Below are positions 1-8,436 of a DNA stretch of 64,000 nucleotides, piece by piece. Positions within the stretch are counted from its first letter, which is position 1; each line of letters opens with the position of its first letter. The position numbers were made by a program, and so were the translations under genes. Below the pieces are notes generated by a model. It saw only the letters and a program-made list of their open reading frames with translations. It did no database searches and was not told where the DNA came from. This DNA comes from Brevibacillus thermoruber 423. GTDB lineage: Bacteria; Bacillota; Bacilli; Brevibacillales; Brevibacillaceae. The stretch lies in NCBI RefSeq assembly GCF_000454065.1, contig NZ_KE695651.1, positions 254,258 through 318,257 on the forward strand, in the 5' to 3' direction.

Positions 1-592
1 CGGCGGGGTGGGTGTACAGGGCGTTGTCCTTGACCGCAAACAGGTTGGAGGCGCTGCACTCGGTAATGATGCCGTTGCGGTGCAAAATGGATTCCTGGGC
101 GCCGGCGTCCTTGGCGTACTGCTTCACCAGCACGGCTCCGAGCAGGTTCAGCGTTTTGATGTCGCAGCGGAGCCAGCGGATGTCTTCCACCAGTTTGGCG
201 GTCAGTCCCTTTTTCATATCGGCCAGCGGGCGTTCCTTGCGCCGGACGAATCCCATGATGACCGGCCGGATGCCGCTCGGGATATCGTGCAGGCGAGGAG
301 CGACGCCGCGCGTCACCTGCAGGTAGAGGGTGGCGTCATCGTCCGTCGTCAGGTTGTTTTTGGCGATCAACTGCTGGGCGATGTCGGTCAGTTCCGCCGC
401 CGTCCAGGGCAGGTCCAGCTTGATCTCCCGCGCGCTGCGGAACAGACGGGTCAAGTGGGCGTCCCACTGGTACATTTTCCCTTTGTAAATGCGGACCACT
501 TCATATATCCCGTCTCCGAAGTTGTAGCCGCGGTCTTCCGGGTGTACGGCCAGTTCGTCAGCCTCGACCCATTTGCCATCCACATACAGCAT
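1..592 (-). CDS. dat: D-amino acid aminotransferase, C-terminus cut by window edge
   Basis: The reverse strand reads from ATG at 592 to the window edge without a stop, giving 197 residues. The protein begins MLYVDGKWVE and carries fold-type IV PLP-enzyme hallmarks: RGYNFGDGIYE near residues 21-31, TRGVAPR.H at 94-102, and the candidate Schiff-base lysine at about 146 in DIKTLNLLG. Family knowledge: these enzymes interconvert D-alanine and D-glutamate with their 2-oxo acids and feed peptidoglycan precursors. A GGAGG ribosome site lies 6-7 bases before the ATG. The family is usually about 280-290 residues, so roughly a third is missing here. A branched-chain aminotransferase is the main alternative, but the Arg/His pair is typical of the D-amino acid enzymes. 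Confidence 0.88.
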   Translation of the reverse strand, partial: MLYVDGKWVEADELAVHPEDRGYNFGDGIYEVVRIYKGKMYQWDAHLTRLFRSAREIKLDLPWTAAELTDIAQQLIAKNNLTTDDDATLYLQVTRGVAPRLHDIPSGIRPVIMGFVRRKERPLADMKKGLTAKLVEDIRWLRCDIKTLNLLGAVLVKQYAKDAGAQESILHRNGIITECSASNLFAVKDNALYTHPA

Positions 593-889
593 GGCGAAAT
601 CCTCCTTCACTATTACACAAATATTATGTCTTTTTTGGTTTGCAGAAACCATCCGCAAACATACAGCCACCGGCGGCGGACCGGAAAATCCGCGTCGAGC
701 GGTTGATGGATTCTACTTCCACCTTACCAAACCGGGGGACAAGGGTCAATTTGATTTTGCGGTTGGTCCACAAATGCTGTCGCCCGATGACGGCATGTGC
801 CTGTATTTGACAAACTATTCTGACTAGACGCTGGCGCCTGCCCCTGCCCATAATAAAAAGAAACGAACGCGTTGCGAAGGGAGAATGCC

Positions 890-2212
890 ATGAGGGCGTT
901 TTGCAGATGGACGTTGGGCGCCATGCTGGCCATCAGCTTGAATCTGCCGCTGCCGGCGGGGGCGGCGGCCGGACTGCAGGATCAGATCGACGCCGACGGC
1001 CTGTACGGCCGGGTTGAGCGTCTGTCCCGTCTGCCGCGGGCGGCGGCGACGGAATCGGAGTTTGCCGCCATCGTCTATGTGGAAGAGCAGCTTCGCCTGT
1101 ACGGGTACGAGACCAGGCTGCAGCCGTTTGCCTATTACGTGTACCGCCAGCCGACGCAGCTCTCCTTGCGCACGGCCGACTGGCCCGAACGCAGGTGGAA
1201 CGTGACCGCCTTGACGCACGGACCCAACGGCAGGGCGGCAGGCGAGATCGTTGACGCCGGGAGAGGCACGGCGGCGGAGTTGAGCCGCATACAGGCGGAG
1301 GGAAAGATCGTCCTGATCCGGCGGGGGGAGATCCCCTTGGGGGAAAAGGTGCGCAACGCGGCGGCAGCCAAGGCGGTGGGAGCCATTCTCGTCAACGACG
1401 CCGACGGAGCGTGGAGCGAACCCCTGGAGGAACCGCTCGACATGGCCGTACCCGTCGTGCTGCTCCCGCGAACGGAAGGGGAACTCCTGCGTCAGCGTCT
1501 GCTGGAAAAGGGAAAGGTGTCCGCCGAGCTGAACGTGTCCGGCGGCGTGACCAGCCGACGCACGTCGTACAATCTGATCGCCGCGCGAAAGCCGGACGGC
1601 GCAAACACGGGCCAAACGGTACTGGTGACCGCCCGCCACGATTCGCTGCCGGCGTCGCCGGGCGCCAACGAGGGAGCCTCCGGAGTGGCCGTGCTCCTGG
1701 AGACAGCCCGCCTTTTGGCAGACCAGGCGATTGACACCGAAGTCCGTTTCGTCAGCCTGGGAGCGGCTTTCGACGGGGCGCAGGGGACCGCTGCCTACGT
1801 GCGCTCCTTGTCCGAAGCGGAGAAGCAGCAGATCGTCGCCGCGTTCTGCCTCAACGGGGTCGGCAGCGCGGACGCGGGGGAATTGACGGCGGTTACAGCG
1901 GACGGACAGCGAAACCTTCCGGCCGACCTGGCTGCGCGGGCGGGGGCCGTTTTTTCCGGCACCCGACTGAGCGAGGCGGGCGGAGAGGGAGAACCGATCG
2001 TGTTTGCCCGCGCCGGGATTCCCGCCGCCGCGCTCGTCGCTCCTGTTCCCGCCGACAAGCAGCGGGAGCATCCGCAGGACACCGTGGACAGGATCAGCCG
2101 GGAGCGGCTTAGCCGTGCGGTGCAAGTCGTCCTCGCCGCTGTCGGCGAGATTGCCGGCGGACAGACCCCGGCGTATCCGGCGGGCAGACCCGCTGCCAGA
2201 TCCGGACGGTAA
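890..2212 (+). CDS. secreted PA-domain/M28-fold protein with degenerate metal site
   Basis: A 440-residue protein. The in-frame TTG at 872 is less likely than ATG 890, which sits 6-7 bases after GAAGGGAG. Residues 1-27 look like a signal peptide ending near AGAAA. Residues about 100-200 resemble a PA insert and about 220-430 an M28 zinc-aminopeptidase fold. The usual H.D ... GxND motif appears as HDS at 250-252 and GANEG near 259-263, so the bridging Asp is Glu. The catalytic Glu-Glu pair is Ala293-Phe294, the next Asp ligand is Asn322, and the final His is displaced (EHPQDT). It is probably a non-catalytic or altered relative of secreted aminopeptidases. A terminator follows. Confidence 0.75.
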   Translation: MRAFCRWTLGAMLAISLNLPLPAGAAAGLQDQIDADGLYGRVERLSRLPRAAATESEFAAIVYVEEQLRLYGYETRLQPFAYYVYRQPTQLSLRTADWPERRWNVTALTHGPNGRAAGEIVDAGRGTAAELSRIQAEGKIVLIRRGEIPLGEKVRNAAAAKAVGAILVNDADGAWSEPLEEPLDMAVPVVLLPRTEGELLRQRLLEKGKVSAELNVSGGVTSRRTSYNLIAARKPDGANTGQTVLVTARHDSLPASPGANEGASGVAVLLETARLLADQAIDTEVRFVSLGAAFDGAQGTAAYVRSLSEAEKQQIVAAFCLNGVGSADAGELTAVTADGQRNLPADLAARAGAVFSGTRLSEAGGEGEPIVFARAGIPAAALVAPVPADKQREHPQDTVDRISRERLSRAVQVVLAAVGEIAGGQTPAYPAGRPAARSGR

Positions 2213-2243
2213 AGAGAAGCGAACCATCATGGAAAACGCACGC

Positions 2244-2279
2244 AGCGCCCGCGCAGGTTTATTCGCCGCGGGCGCTTTT
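2244..2279 (+). terminator. rho-independent terminator after the M28-fold gene
   Basis: Ten-base arms AGCGCCCGCG and CGCGGGCGCT are perfectly complementary around a 13-base loop, followed by TTTT. It separates the secreted protein from the sensor kinase. Confidence 0.85.
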
Positions 2280-2311
2280 CGTTGGCCTTCCGGCAGCCGC
2301 TTGTCACAAAC

Positions 2312-2348
2312 TGTCGAATGGTAAGGAATGGCCGATTTATCTTGAAAG
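2312..2348 (+). promoter_or_regulatory. candidate 0A box and sigma-H-like promoter upstream of sensor kinase
   Basis: TGTCGAA at 2312-2318 matches the Spo0A-P box core. Just downstream, AAGGAATG (2323-2330) resembles a sigma-H -35, followed about 12 bases later by TTGAAAGA, one base off the GAAT core of the sigma-H -10. TATAAT at 2352-2357 could serve sigma-A instead, though no good -35 is placed for it. The region 2280-2583 otherwise holds the kinase leader only. Confidence 0.4.
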
Positions 2349-2583
2349 AGGTATAATTTTCACGGATGTTAAAAAATTCACCCATTCTGTTTTGACAAAG
2401 CGTGGATCAGAGAGAGCCTCGGCGGAGAAAGAGACTCGATCCGGTACGGCAACGCGTTCGCGTGGACGCGTCCTCGGTGCATCCGGGTCTGCAGCAGTCG
2501 TCGTTCCATTTATCGGAAATTTCCGAATACAGAAACGTTCCCTTCAGCGATACAGGAGATGTACATCGGTAACGGAGGTCGAT

Positions 2584-4584
2584 ATGAAGCAAACTGGTAC
2601 TCTCGCGCTGTTTCCTTCTTTCTTGGCGGTAGTCGCCCTGGCGGTTCTCACCGCGTCAAACTGGCCCGTATTGTCTTCCCTTCTCAACGGGAGGCTGCTG
2701 TTCGGCGTACTGGCGGCGTTGGCGTTGGCGGCGTTCCTTTTCGTCTTGTATCTGCTGCGGCGCGTCCGGCAACTGGAACAGGAAGCGCGCTATCGGGAGC
2801 GCAGCTTCTGCACATATCTCGACGCCATCCCGGACCTCCTTTTCATCAAGAGCAAAACGGGCGAGCTTTTATACGTCAATCAAGCGGCCAGCGAATTCTT
2901 TGTTGGCGAGCGGCTTGCCGCTCCCAACCTGGTGGCCGGGACGGACCGCTACCGGCAAAGTCTGTGCGGCTGCCGCGAAACCGACGAACTCGTCTTTCAA
3001 ACGGGAGAACCGCTCCGCCGCGTCGAGGTGTTTGTGCAGCCGGACGGTTCGGCACGCTACGTTGACATGCTAAAGGTACCGGTCGTGGATGCGCTGACCC
3101 AATACGCCGCCCTCCTGGTGCTGGGGCGGGACATCACCGACCAGAAGCGGGCGGAATTGGACGGACTGGCCACGAAGGAACTGCTGGAGTCCTTTTTGCA
3201 GCAAACCCCGGACGCCATCTCGCTGATCGACATCAACGGCCGCGTAAAGCGCGTCAACCAGGCGTCGGAAATCATCTTTGGCTACAGCGAGGAAGAGCTG
3301 ATCGACCGTCCGCTGCCGGTCATCCCCCCGCATCTGCAGGAAGAAGCCGACTACTACCATCAACAGGTGCTGAACGGCAAGCGCATCATCGGCCTGGAGA
3401 CCATCCGTTTTCACAAAAGCGGCCGGCCCCTGCACGTTTCGCTCTCGATGGCGCCGATCTACGACGTCGAGGGAAAGGTGATCGGCATTGCCGGTAGCGC
3501 GCGGGACATTACCGAACGAAAGCGCGTGGAGCACCGCCTGCGGGTGAGCGAAGCCAAGTACCGGTTGATAGCCGAGAACATGACCGACATGATCTGCGTG
3601 TACGAGGAGAACGGCGCGGTGACCTACATGTCTCCTTCGCATGAATCGATCCTGGGGTATCCGCTCGATCAGTACAAGCGGGTGTACGACTGCCTGAAAC
3701 TGATTCATCCGGACGATCGGGAATCCGTCCGGCAGGCGATTGCGGACATCCGCCAAACCAGGGAAATGGCGGCGGTCGAATTCCGCTTCCTGCACAGCGG
3801 CGGCCACTGGGTCCACCTGGAATCCCGCTGCAAGCCGATCGTGGACGAGACGGGACGGGTGATCAGTTTTATGATCGTCACCCGCGACATCACGGAGAAA
3901 AAGCGGGCGGAAGAACTGCTCCGCCAGTCGGACATGCTGTCTGCCGTCGGGCAGTTGGCGGCGGGGATCGCCCACGAGATCCGCAACCCGTTGACGGCGC
4001 TGCGCGGCTTTATCCAGTTGATGCAGTCGTCCGCCGAAGACAAGCGGTACTGCGGGATCATGCTCTCCGAACTGGATCGGATCAACCTGATCGTCAGCGA
4101 ACTGCTGCTGTTGGCCAAGCCGCAGGCGGTCAAGTATCAGCAGCGCGAAGTGGGCAGCATCCTGAAAAACGTGCTCTCGCTCCTGGACAGCCAGGCCATT
4201 CTGAACAACATCCAGATTCACACCCGGATCGCGGAGAAGCTGCCGCCCATCACCTGCGAAGAAAACCAGATGAAGCAAGTCTTCATCAATTTGTGCAAAA
4301 ATGCCATCGAAGCAATGCCGAACGGGGGACACCTCCGGGTGGAGGCGGAAGCGCTTGACAAAGGCGAGGTGCGGATCAGGATCAAGGATACGGGCTGCGG
4401 CATCGACCCGGAACGGATTCCGCGCCTGGGCGAGCCCTTTTACACCACCAAGGAAAAGGGAACCGGACTGGGCCTGATGGTCAGCCGCAGGATCATCGAG
4501 GAGCACGGCGGCCGGATCGCGATCACAAGCGAACCGGAACAGGGAACGACGGTCGACGTCATCCTCCCCGCCTTGGCCGGATGA
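2584..4584 (+). CDS. membrane PAS-PAS-PAS sensor histidine kinase, sporulation-kinase type
   Basis: A 666-residue protein starting at ATG 2584 behind GGAGGT at 2574-2579; an in-frame extension to 2392 lacks a ribosome site. Two hydrophobic spans lie at about 6-24 and 33-57, followed by three PAS modules (about 75-185, 195-310, 325-440). The HisKA box AAGIAHEIRNPLTALRGF contains phospho-acceptor His464. The HATPase domain shows EAMPNGG, DTGCGID and TTKEKGTGLGL. HEIRNPLTALRGF is the hallmark of KinA/KinE-like kinases that feed Spo0F/Spo0A. A candidate 0A box upstream and spo0A in the window support a sporulation input, though the actual target is inferred. No response regulator is adjacent. Confidence 0.85.
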   Translation: MKQTGTLALFPSFLAVVALAVLTASNWPVLSSLLNGRLLFGVLAALALAAFLFVLYLLRRVRQLEQEARYRERSFCTYLDAIPDLLFIKSKTGELLYVNQAASEFFVGERLAAPNLVAGTDRYRQSLCGCRETDELVFQTGEPLRRVEVFVQPDGSARYVDMLKVPVVDALTQYAALLVLGRDITDQKRAELDGLATKELLESFLQQTPDAISLIDINGRVKRVNQASEIIFGYSEEELIDRPLPVIPPHLQEEADYYHQQVLNGKRIIGLETIRFHKSGRPLHVSLSMAPIYDVEGKVIGIAGSARDITERKRVEHRLRVSEAKYRLIAENMTDMICVYEENGAVTYMSPSHESILGYPLDQYKRVYDCLKLIHPDDRESVRQAIADIRQTREMAAVEFRFLHSGGHWVHLESRCKPIVDETGRVISFMIVTRDITEKKRAEELLRQSDMLSAVGQLAAGIAHEIRNPLTALRGFIQLMQSSAEDKRYCGIMLSELDRINLIVSELLLLAKPQAVKYQQREVGSILKNVLSLLDSQAILNNIQIHTRIAEKLPPITCEENQMKQVFINLCKNAIEAMPNGGHLRVEAEALDKGEVRIRIKDTGCGIDPERIPRLGEPFYTTKEKGTGLGLMVSRRIIEEHGGRIAITSEPEQGTTVDVILPALAG

Positions 4585-4599
4585 TGCGGTGGGTTCCGC

Positions 4600-5631
4600 T
4601 CACCCGGGCGGTTCAGGACGCGGCGGCCTGTCTTTCCACAGCAGGCGCCCCAGCAGCAAAAGTCCGCAGTACGTGGCGCTGCTTGCGGCCAGATGGGCAG
4701 CCGTGCCGCTCACCAGCGGCAGCAGGGAGAACAGACTGGCCCCGGCCAGCATCGCCAGCAGCAGCGGCCCCATGTGCAGATCGTGGCGCACCGCCACGGG
4801 CACGGCCATGGCGTAGACGAGCGCGCCCAGGATGAGGCCGGCGTGTCCGAGCGCCAACAACAGGTGCAGCAGGTCGGCAAACGGCAGCAGGGAAGTCAGA
4901 ATCTGCTTCAGCGGCAGGGCGGCGGAGTGGACGTCGTGCCAGTAGGCCAGCAGGATCGCCTGTCCCAGCAGGGTGGCGAAGAAAAAGAACAGCGTGCCCG
5001 CCATCACGCCCACGCGGATGGTACTCTCCCGGGGCGCACGGGTGGCAAGCGGCAGGACGACGACCAGACAGACCAGAAAGTGCAGGGAGAGGTACAGCAC
5101 GGCTTGGATCAGCCACAGGAAGTTGAGCTGGTATCCGAGTGAAGGGATCGGCACGTGGCGCTGTTCGGCAAACACAAACGCGAGCAGCAGCAGTCCGGCG
5201 GCGAGCGAGGCGGCTGTACCCCGCAGGATCGCCGTCCACCCCTGGGCGACAAACACCACGGCGAGGAGCAGGGGAGCAAGCACAAACAGCCAGCTCCACG
5301 AACCAGCCGCGTGCTGAGCCGCCTGCATGCCCGCTGACGCTCCCGCGTACGCCAAGAGGGAGAGGTGGATCAGCACGGAGAGGACGGGAGCGAGTTGGGG
5401 GCCAAACCACTGCCAGAGCAGATCGTGGAGCGTACGAACCCCCTCGCGATGGCAGGTGACCAGCACACGGCAGCCGGTCCACCCCAGTCCGATGCTGGCG
5501 GCGACGAGACCAATCGTCCCCCACGAGCCGTAATAGGCAAAAAAGCGCAGCCATTCATAACCGCTGAAATACGAACCGCCGAGCGCGGCTCCAGCGAACA
5601 GTACGGCGATTCGCCATGCGCTTCTGTCCAT
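4600..5631 (-). CDS. YkvI-like polytopic membrane protein
   Basis: A 343-residue integral membrane protein with about ten hydrophobic segments and a short basic C-terminus. The N-terminus (FAGAALGGSYFSGYEWLRFF) has the Gly-rich first helix with a tryptophan shared by YkvI-family proteins, which are distant relatives of amino-acid/sodium symporters. Substrate is unknown. An AAGGATGA ribosome site precedes ATG 5631. It is convergent with the sensor kinase, with only 15 bases between the two stop codons and no obvious terminator there. It looks monocistronic. Confidence 0.65.
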   Translation of the reverse strand: MDRSAWRIAVLFAGAALGGSYFSGYEWLRFFAYYGSWGTIGLVAASIGLGWTGCRVLVTCHREGVRTLHDLLWQWFGPQLAPVLSVLIHLSLLAYAGASAGMQAAQHAAGSWSWLFVLAPLLLAVVFVAQGWTAILRGTAASLAAGLLLLAFVFAEQRHVPIPSLGYQLNFLWLIQAVLYLSLHFLVCLVVVLPLATRAPRESTIRVGVMAGTLFFFFATLLGQAILLAYWHDVHSAALPLKQILTSLLPFADLLHLLLALGHAGLILGALVYAMAVPVAVRHDLHMGPLLLAMLAGASLFSLLPLVSGTAAHLAASSATYCGLLLLGRLLWKDRPPRPEPPG

Positions 5632-5828
5632 TGCACATCATCCTTTACCCAGCGTGGAAACCAAGAGCAGCTCATGCGTCATGCAATTCGTCATATTGGT
5701 ACCAATGTATGAGCCAGGGAGGCTTGTTCAGAACTGGGGGATTAATGATACATATGTGTTTACGAACTATCAAAAAATGGATATACTGAAGGTACCCCTG
5801 ACAACGACTGCCATCCGAGGTGAATGAC

Positions 5829-6386
5829 ATGAAAATCGTCGGCATTGCCGGAAGCATGAACCCCCAATCGACAACCAAACTGGCCGTACAGATCGTATTG
5901 AAGGCCGCCCGGGAAGCGGGAGCGGAAACGGAACTGATCCACCTGGCCGAATGGCCGATGCCGATCTACGACAATCGCGATGACGCCTCCACGTATCCGG
6001 AGACGGTGCACCGTTTTGTGCAAAAGGTCTCGGAAGCGGACGGACTGGTGATTGGCTCGCCGGAGTACCACGGCAGCATCAGCGGCGCCTTGAAAAACGC
6101 GCTCGATTTTTTGGAAGGGCGCCATTTGCGCGACAAGCAGGTGGCCATTCTCGGCGTGGCGGGAGGCGGCATGGGCGCGACCAATACGGTAAACACCCTG
6201 CAGGTGATCATGCGCAATCTGCACGCCTGGCCCCTGCCGTCCAGCCCGAGTGTCCCCAGCGCCTACAACGCGTTCGCGCCGGACGGGACGCTGAAAGATC
6301 CGCGCCTGCAGGAACGCATGGAGACGCTCGGCCGGGAACTGGTGCGGTACGTGCGGGTGATGAACGCGGAAAAACAGCCGCAGTAG
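5829..6386 (+). CDS. NADPH-dependent FMN reductase
   Basis: A 185-residue flavodoxin-fold protein. The start at ATG 5829 is preferred over GTG 5820 because GAGGTG (5817-5822) gives correct spacing only to the ATG. Motifs are GIAGSMNPQSTT near the N-terminus (phosphate-binding loop), SPEYHGSISGALKNALDFL in the middle (flavin loop of the NADPH-dependent FMN/azoreductase family) and a Gly-rich GVAGGGMGA segment. It probably reduces FMN or quinone-like substrates in the cytoplasm. It stands alone between divergently and co-oriented unrelated genes. Confidence 0.85.
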   Translation: MKIVGIAGSMNPQSTTKLAVQIVLKAAREAGAETELIHLAEWPMPIYDNRDDASTYPETVHRFVQKVSEADGLVIGSPEYHGSISGALKNALDFLEGRHLRDKQVAILGVAGGGMGATNTVNTLQVIMRNLHAWPLPSSPSVPSAYNAFAPDGTLKDPRLQERMETLGRELVRYVRVMNAEKQPQ

Positions 6387-6509
6387 GCAGGTTTTTCTTG
6401 CAACCGTTGCGCTTTCCACGGTATTATGTTTTTACGTGCTTTTGAAAAGCCTTGGCCACAAAAGGTTTTTCTTCTCACCAGAAATACCGTTTGGAAACGA
6501 GGGATCCAC

Positions 6510-6938
6510 ATGCCAACTCCCAGTATGGAAGACTATTTGGAACGCATTTACAGCTTAATTGAAGAAAAAGGTTACGCCCGTGTCTCCGATATCGCGGAAG
6601 CGTTGGAAGTGCATCCCTCATCCGTTACCAAGATGGTCCAAAAGCTGGACAAAGACAAATACCTGGTCTACGAAAAGTACCGCGGCCTGGTGCTGACGCC
6701 GAAAGGCAAAAAAATCGGCAAGCGTCTGGTGGACCGTCACAGTCTGCTGGAAGAGTTCATGCGTGTCATCGGCGTGGACGAGGAGCACATCTATCAGGAC
6801 GTGGAAGGGATCGAGCACCATCTCAGTTGGGAGTCGATCACCTGCCTGGAGTATCTTGTCCAGTATTTTCATGCCGACCCGTCGCGTATTGAGGAGCTGC
6901 GCCGCATTCGACAGGAAGACGAGCAAAAGGAAGAATAG
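6510..6938 (+). CDS. mntR: manganese-responsive transcriptional regulator MntR
   Basis: 142 residues from ATG 6510, the same length as B. subtilis MntR. The N-terminal winged helix (residues 5-70) contains MEDYLERIY, giving Asp8 and Glu11, two of the known manganese ligands. The C-terminal dimerisation domain carries [18 protein letters not shown] with the remaining His/Glu ligands. With Mn(II) bound it represses Mn uptake genes, and in B. subtilis it also activates efflux genes. The gene lies next to the yqhO-type patatin gene exactly as in B. subtilis. A terminator follows at 6966-6993. No MntR operator was recognised in its own leader. Confidence 0.95.
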   Translation: MPTPSMEDYLERIYSLIEEKGYARVSDIAEALEVHPSSVTKMVQKLDKDKYLVYEKYRGLVLTPKGKKIGKRLVDRHSLLEEFMRVIGVDEEHIYQDVEGIEHHLSWESITCLEYLVQYFHADPSRIEELRRIRQEDEQKEE

Positions 6939-6965
6939 CCGAATCATAGAGATCGCACTGCACAG

Positions 6966-6993
6966 ACGCAAGCCTGACCGGCTTGCGTTTTTT
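6966..6993 (+). terminator. rho-independent terminator after mntR
   Basis: Perfect nine-base arms ACGCAAGCC / GGCTTGCGT around TGACC, followed by six T residues. Confidence 0.92.
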
Positions 6994-7051
6994 GTCGTAA
7001 TCGACAAGCCATCTCCCTATATTTGATAAGGAGGAAAGGGGAGGTGAGGGC

Positions 7052-7999
7052 ATGAAGGCGGACGCGGTGTTTGAGGGCGGCGGGGTGAAAGGGATCGCCT
7101 TTATCGGGGCGCTGCAGGTGATGGAGGAGCACGGCTATACGTGGGCGAACCTGGCCGGCACGTCGGCGGGCTCGTTTGTCGCCGCTCTGCTCGGGGCGGG
7201 CTACAAGAGCGGGGAGATCAGGCCCGTGTTTGAGCGGCTCGACTATCTGCACTTTCTCGAGCGGCGCGGCATCGGACGGCTGCCGGTCATCGGCCCCCTG
7301 TACGAACTGATGGTGCGGCAGGGAATGTACCGGACCAACCGGATTGAGCGGTTTATGGACGAATTGTTGAGGAGAAAAGGCATCCACACCTTCGGGGACC
7401 TGCCGCCGGGCAAGCTCAGGATCATCGCGTCCGACATCACGGCGGGAAAAATGCTGGTCCTGCCGGACGATCTCGTCCAGTTTGACATCGTCCCGGAAGA
7501 ATTCCCCATCGCCCGGGCCGTCCGCATGTCGTGCTCGCTCCCGTATTTCTTTCAGCCGGTCCGGTTGGAGCAGAACGGGGAACCGCACTATATCGTGGAC
7601 GGCGGGCTGCTGAGCAACTATCCGGTCTGGTTGTTCGACGTTCCCGGAAAACCGCGCTGGCCGACGATCGGGTTTCGGCTGCACGGCAAACGGGTGGAGC
7701 GGGAACCGTACCGGATCCGGGGACTTTTTTCGTTCACCCGCAGTCTGATCACCACGATGCTGGACGCCCACGACCGGCTGTATGTGGAGAGGGCGCAGGC
7801 GGTGCGGACGGTCTTCATTCCCACGCTGGGGGTGCGGACCACGCAGTTCGGCCTCTCGCCCGAGCTGCGCGCGTCCCTGCTTCGTTCGGGGGAGGAGGCG
7901 GCCCGGCAGTTTCTGGCCAAATGGAACTTCGAGCAGTACGTCGAAGTGTTTCGCAGCATACCGCCTGCGCCAAACGAAAAAACAGGCTGCCTCGTATAG
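7052..7999 (+). CDS. yqhO: patatin-like phospholipase family protein
   Basis: 315 residues from ATG 7052 behind GGGGAGGTGAGGG. It contains the patatin signature in order: oxyanion loop FEGGGVKGIAF at residues 8-18, nucleophile elbow GTSAG near 36-40 (serine nucleophile), and the DGG catalytic aspartate loop in IVDGGLLSNYP near 179-189. These are the Ser-Asp dyad elements of lipid acyl hydrolases. Position between mntR and the yqhP/yqhQ genes matches B. subtilis yqhO. Substrate is unknown and there is no signal peptide, so it likely acts at the cytoplasmic face of the membrane. Confidence 0.9.
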   Translation: MKADAVFEGGGVKGIAFIGALQVMEEHGYTWANLAGTSAGSFVAALLGAGYKSGEIRPVFERLDYLHFLERRGIGRLPVIGPLYELMVRQGMYRTNRIERFMDELLRRKGIHTFGDLPPGKLRIIASDITAGKMLVLPDDLVQFDIVPEEFPIARAVRMSCSLPYFFQPVRLEQNGEPHYIVDGGLLSNYPVWLFDVPGKPRWPTIGFRLHGKRVEREPYRIRGLFSFTRSLITTMLDAHDRLYVERAQAVRTVFIPTLGVRTTQFGLSPELRASLLRSGEEAARQFLAKWNFEQYVEVFRSIPPAPNEKTGCLV

Positions 8000-8011
8000 G
8001 CGGCCTGTTTT
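7981..8011 (+). terminator. terminator overlapping the end of the patatin gene
   Basis: AACAGGCTGCC and GGCGGCCTGTT form an 11-base stem with one mismatch around TCGTATA, then TTG. The stem includes the last codons and stop of the patatin gene. It may also serve the convergent yqhP gene. Confidence 0.7.
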
Positions 8012-8061
8012 GACGAAAAACGGTCTGAAAAACGAATATGGTAGGAGTGTTCTGCCTGCTG

Positions 8062-8400
8062 TTACTGCGAGATGTGGTTCTGCGGGTCGCTCTCGTCCTG
8101 CTTATCCTTTGCCCTGCTTTTGGCTCCTTCAATTACCCGGAACGGGTGGTTTTTGCGGCCTGCCGGCGACGACTTTTTCATCGACGGGCGCGGTGCGGTT
8201 TTCGGCTTCGCCTGTTTGTGCCGATAGGCGGAGGAGAAAACCGAGCCGCTTCGCAGGTAGTTTCGCACCGCCACAAACAGCAGCACGGACAAGCCGATCA
8301 CGATCAAGGTGCCGACAGGATTGTCGATGACCTGCCTCAGAAAGCCGTAGGCGGCCAACAGCAGCAACGCGACGATGATGGGGGGAATGCGGCGTAACAT
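8062..8400 (-). CDS. yqhP: small membrane protein, SA1362/YqhP type
   Basis: 112 residues from ATG 8400 with AGGTGAAG upstream. Two hydrophobic segments (about 5-20 and 28-46) are followed by a long basic, Lys/Arg/Ser-rich hydrophilic tail. Its place between the patatin gene and the DUF1385 gene matches yqhP in B. subtilis, and the two-span plus basic tail layout fits the SA1362 family. Function is unknown. It is transcribed after yqhQ, 36 bases downstream. Confidence 0.75.
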   Translation of the reverse strand: MLRRIPPIIVALLLLAAYGFLRQVIDNPVGTLIVIGLSVLLFVAVRNYLRSGSVFSSAYRHKQAKPKTAPRPSMKKSSPAGRKNHPFRVIEGAKSRAKDKQDESDPQNHISQ

Positions 8401-8436
8401 AGGGCTTCACCTCAATGGTTTTCAATATGCCTCACG

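Noticed and set aside
573-827. 84-codon plus-strand frame in the dat upstream gap
   Set aside because: No ribosome site, overlaps the dat start, and a different frame is open on the other strand; the 593-889 gap looks non-coding.
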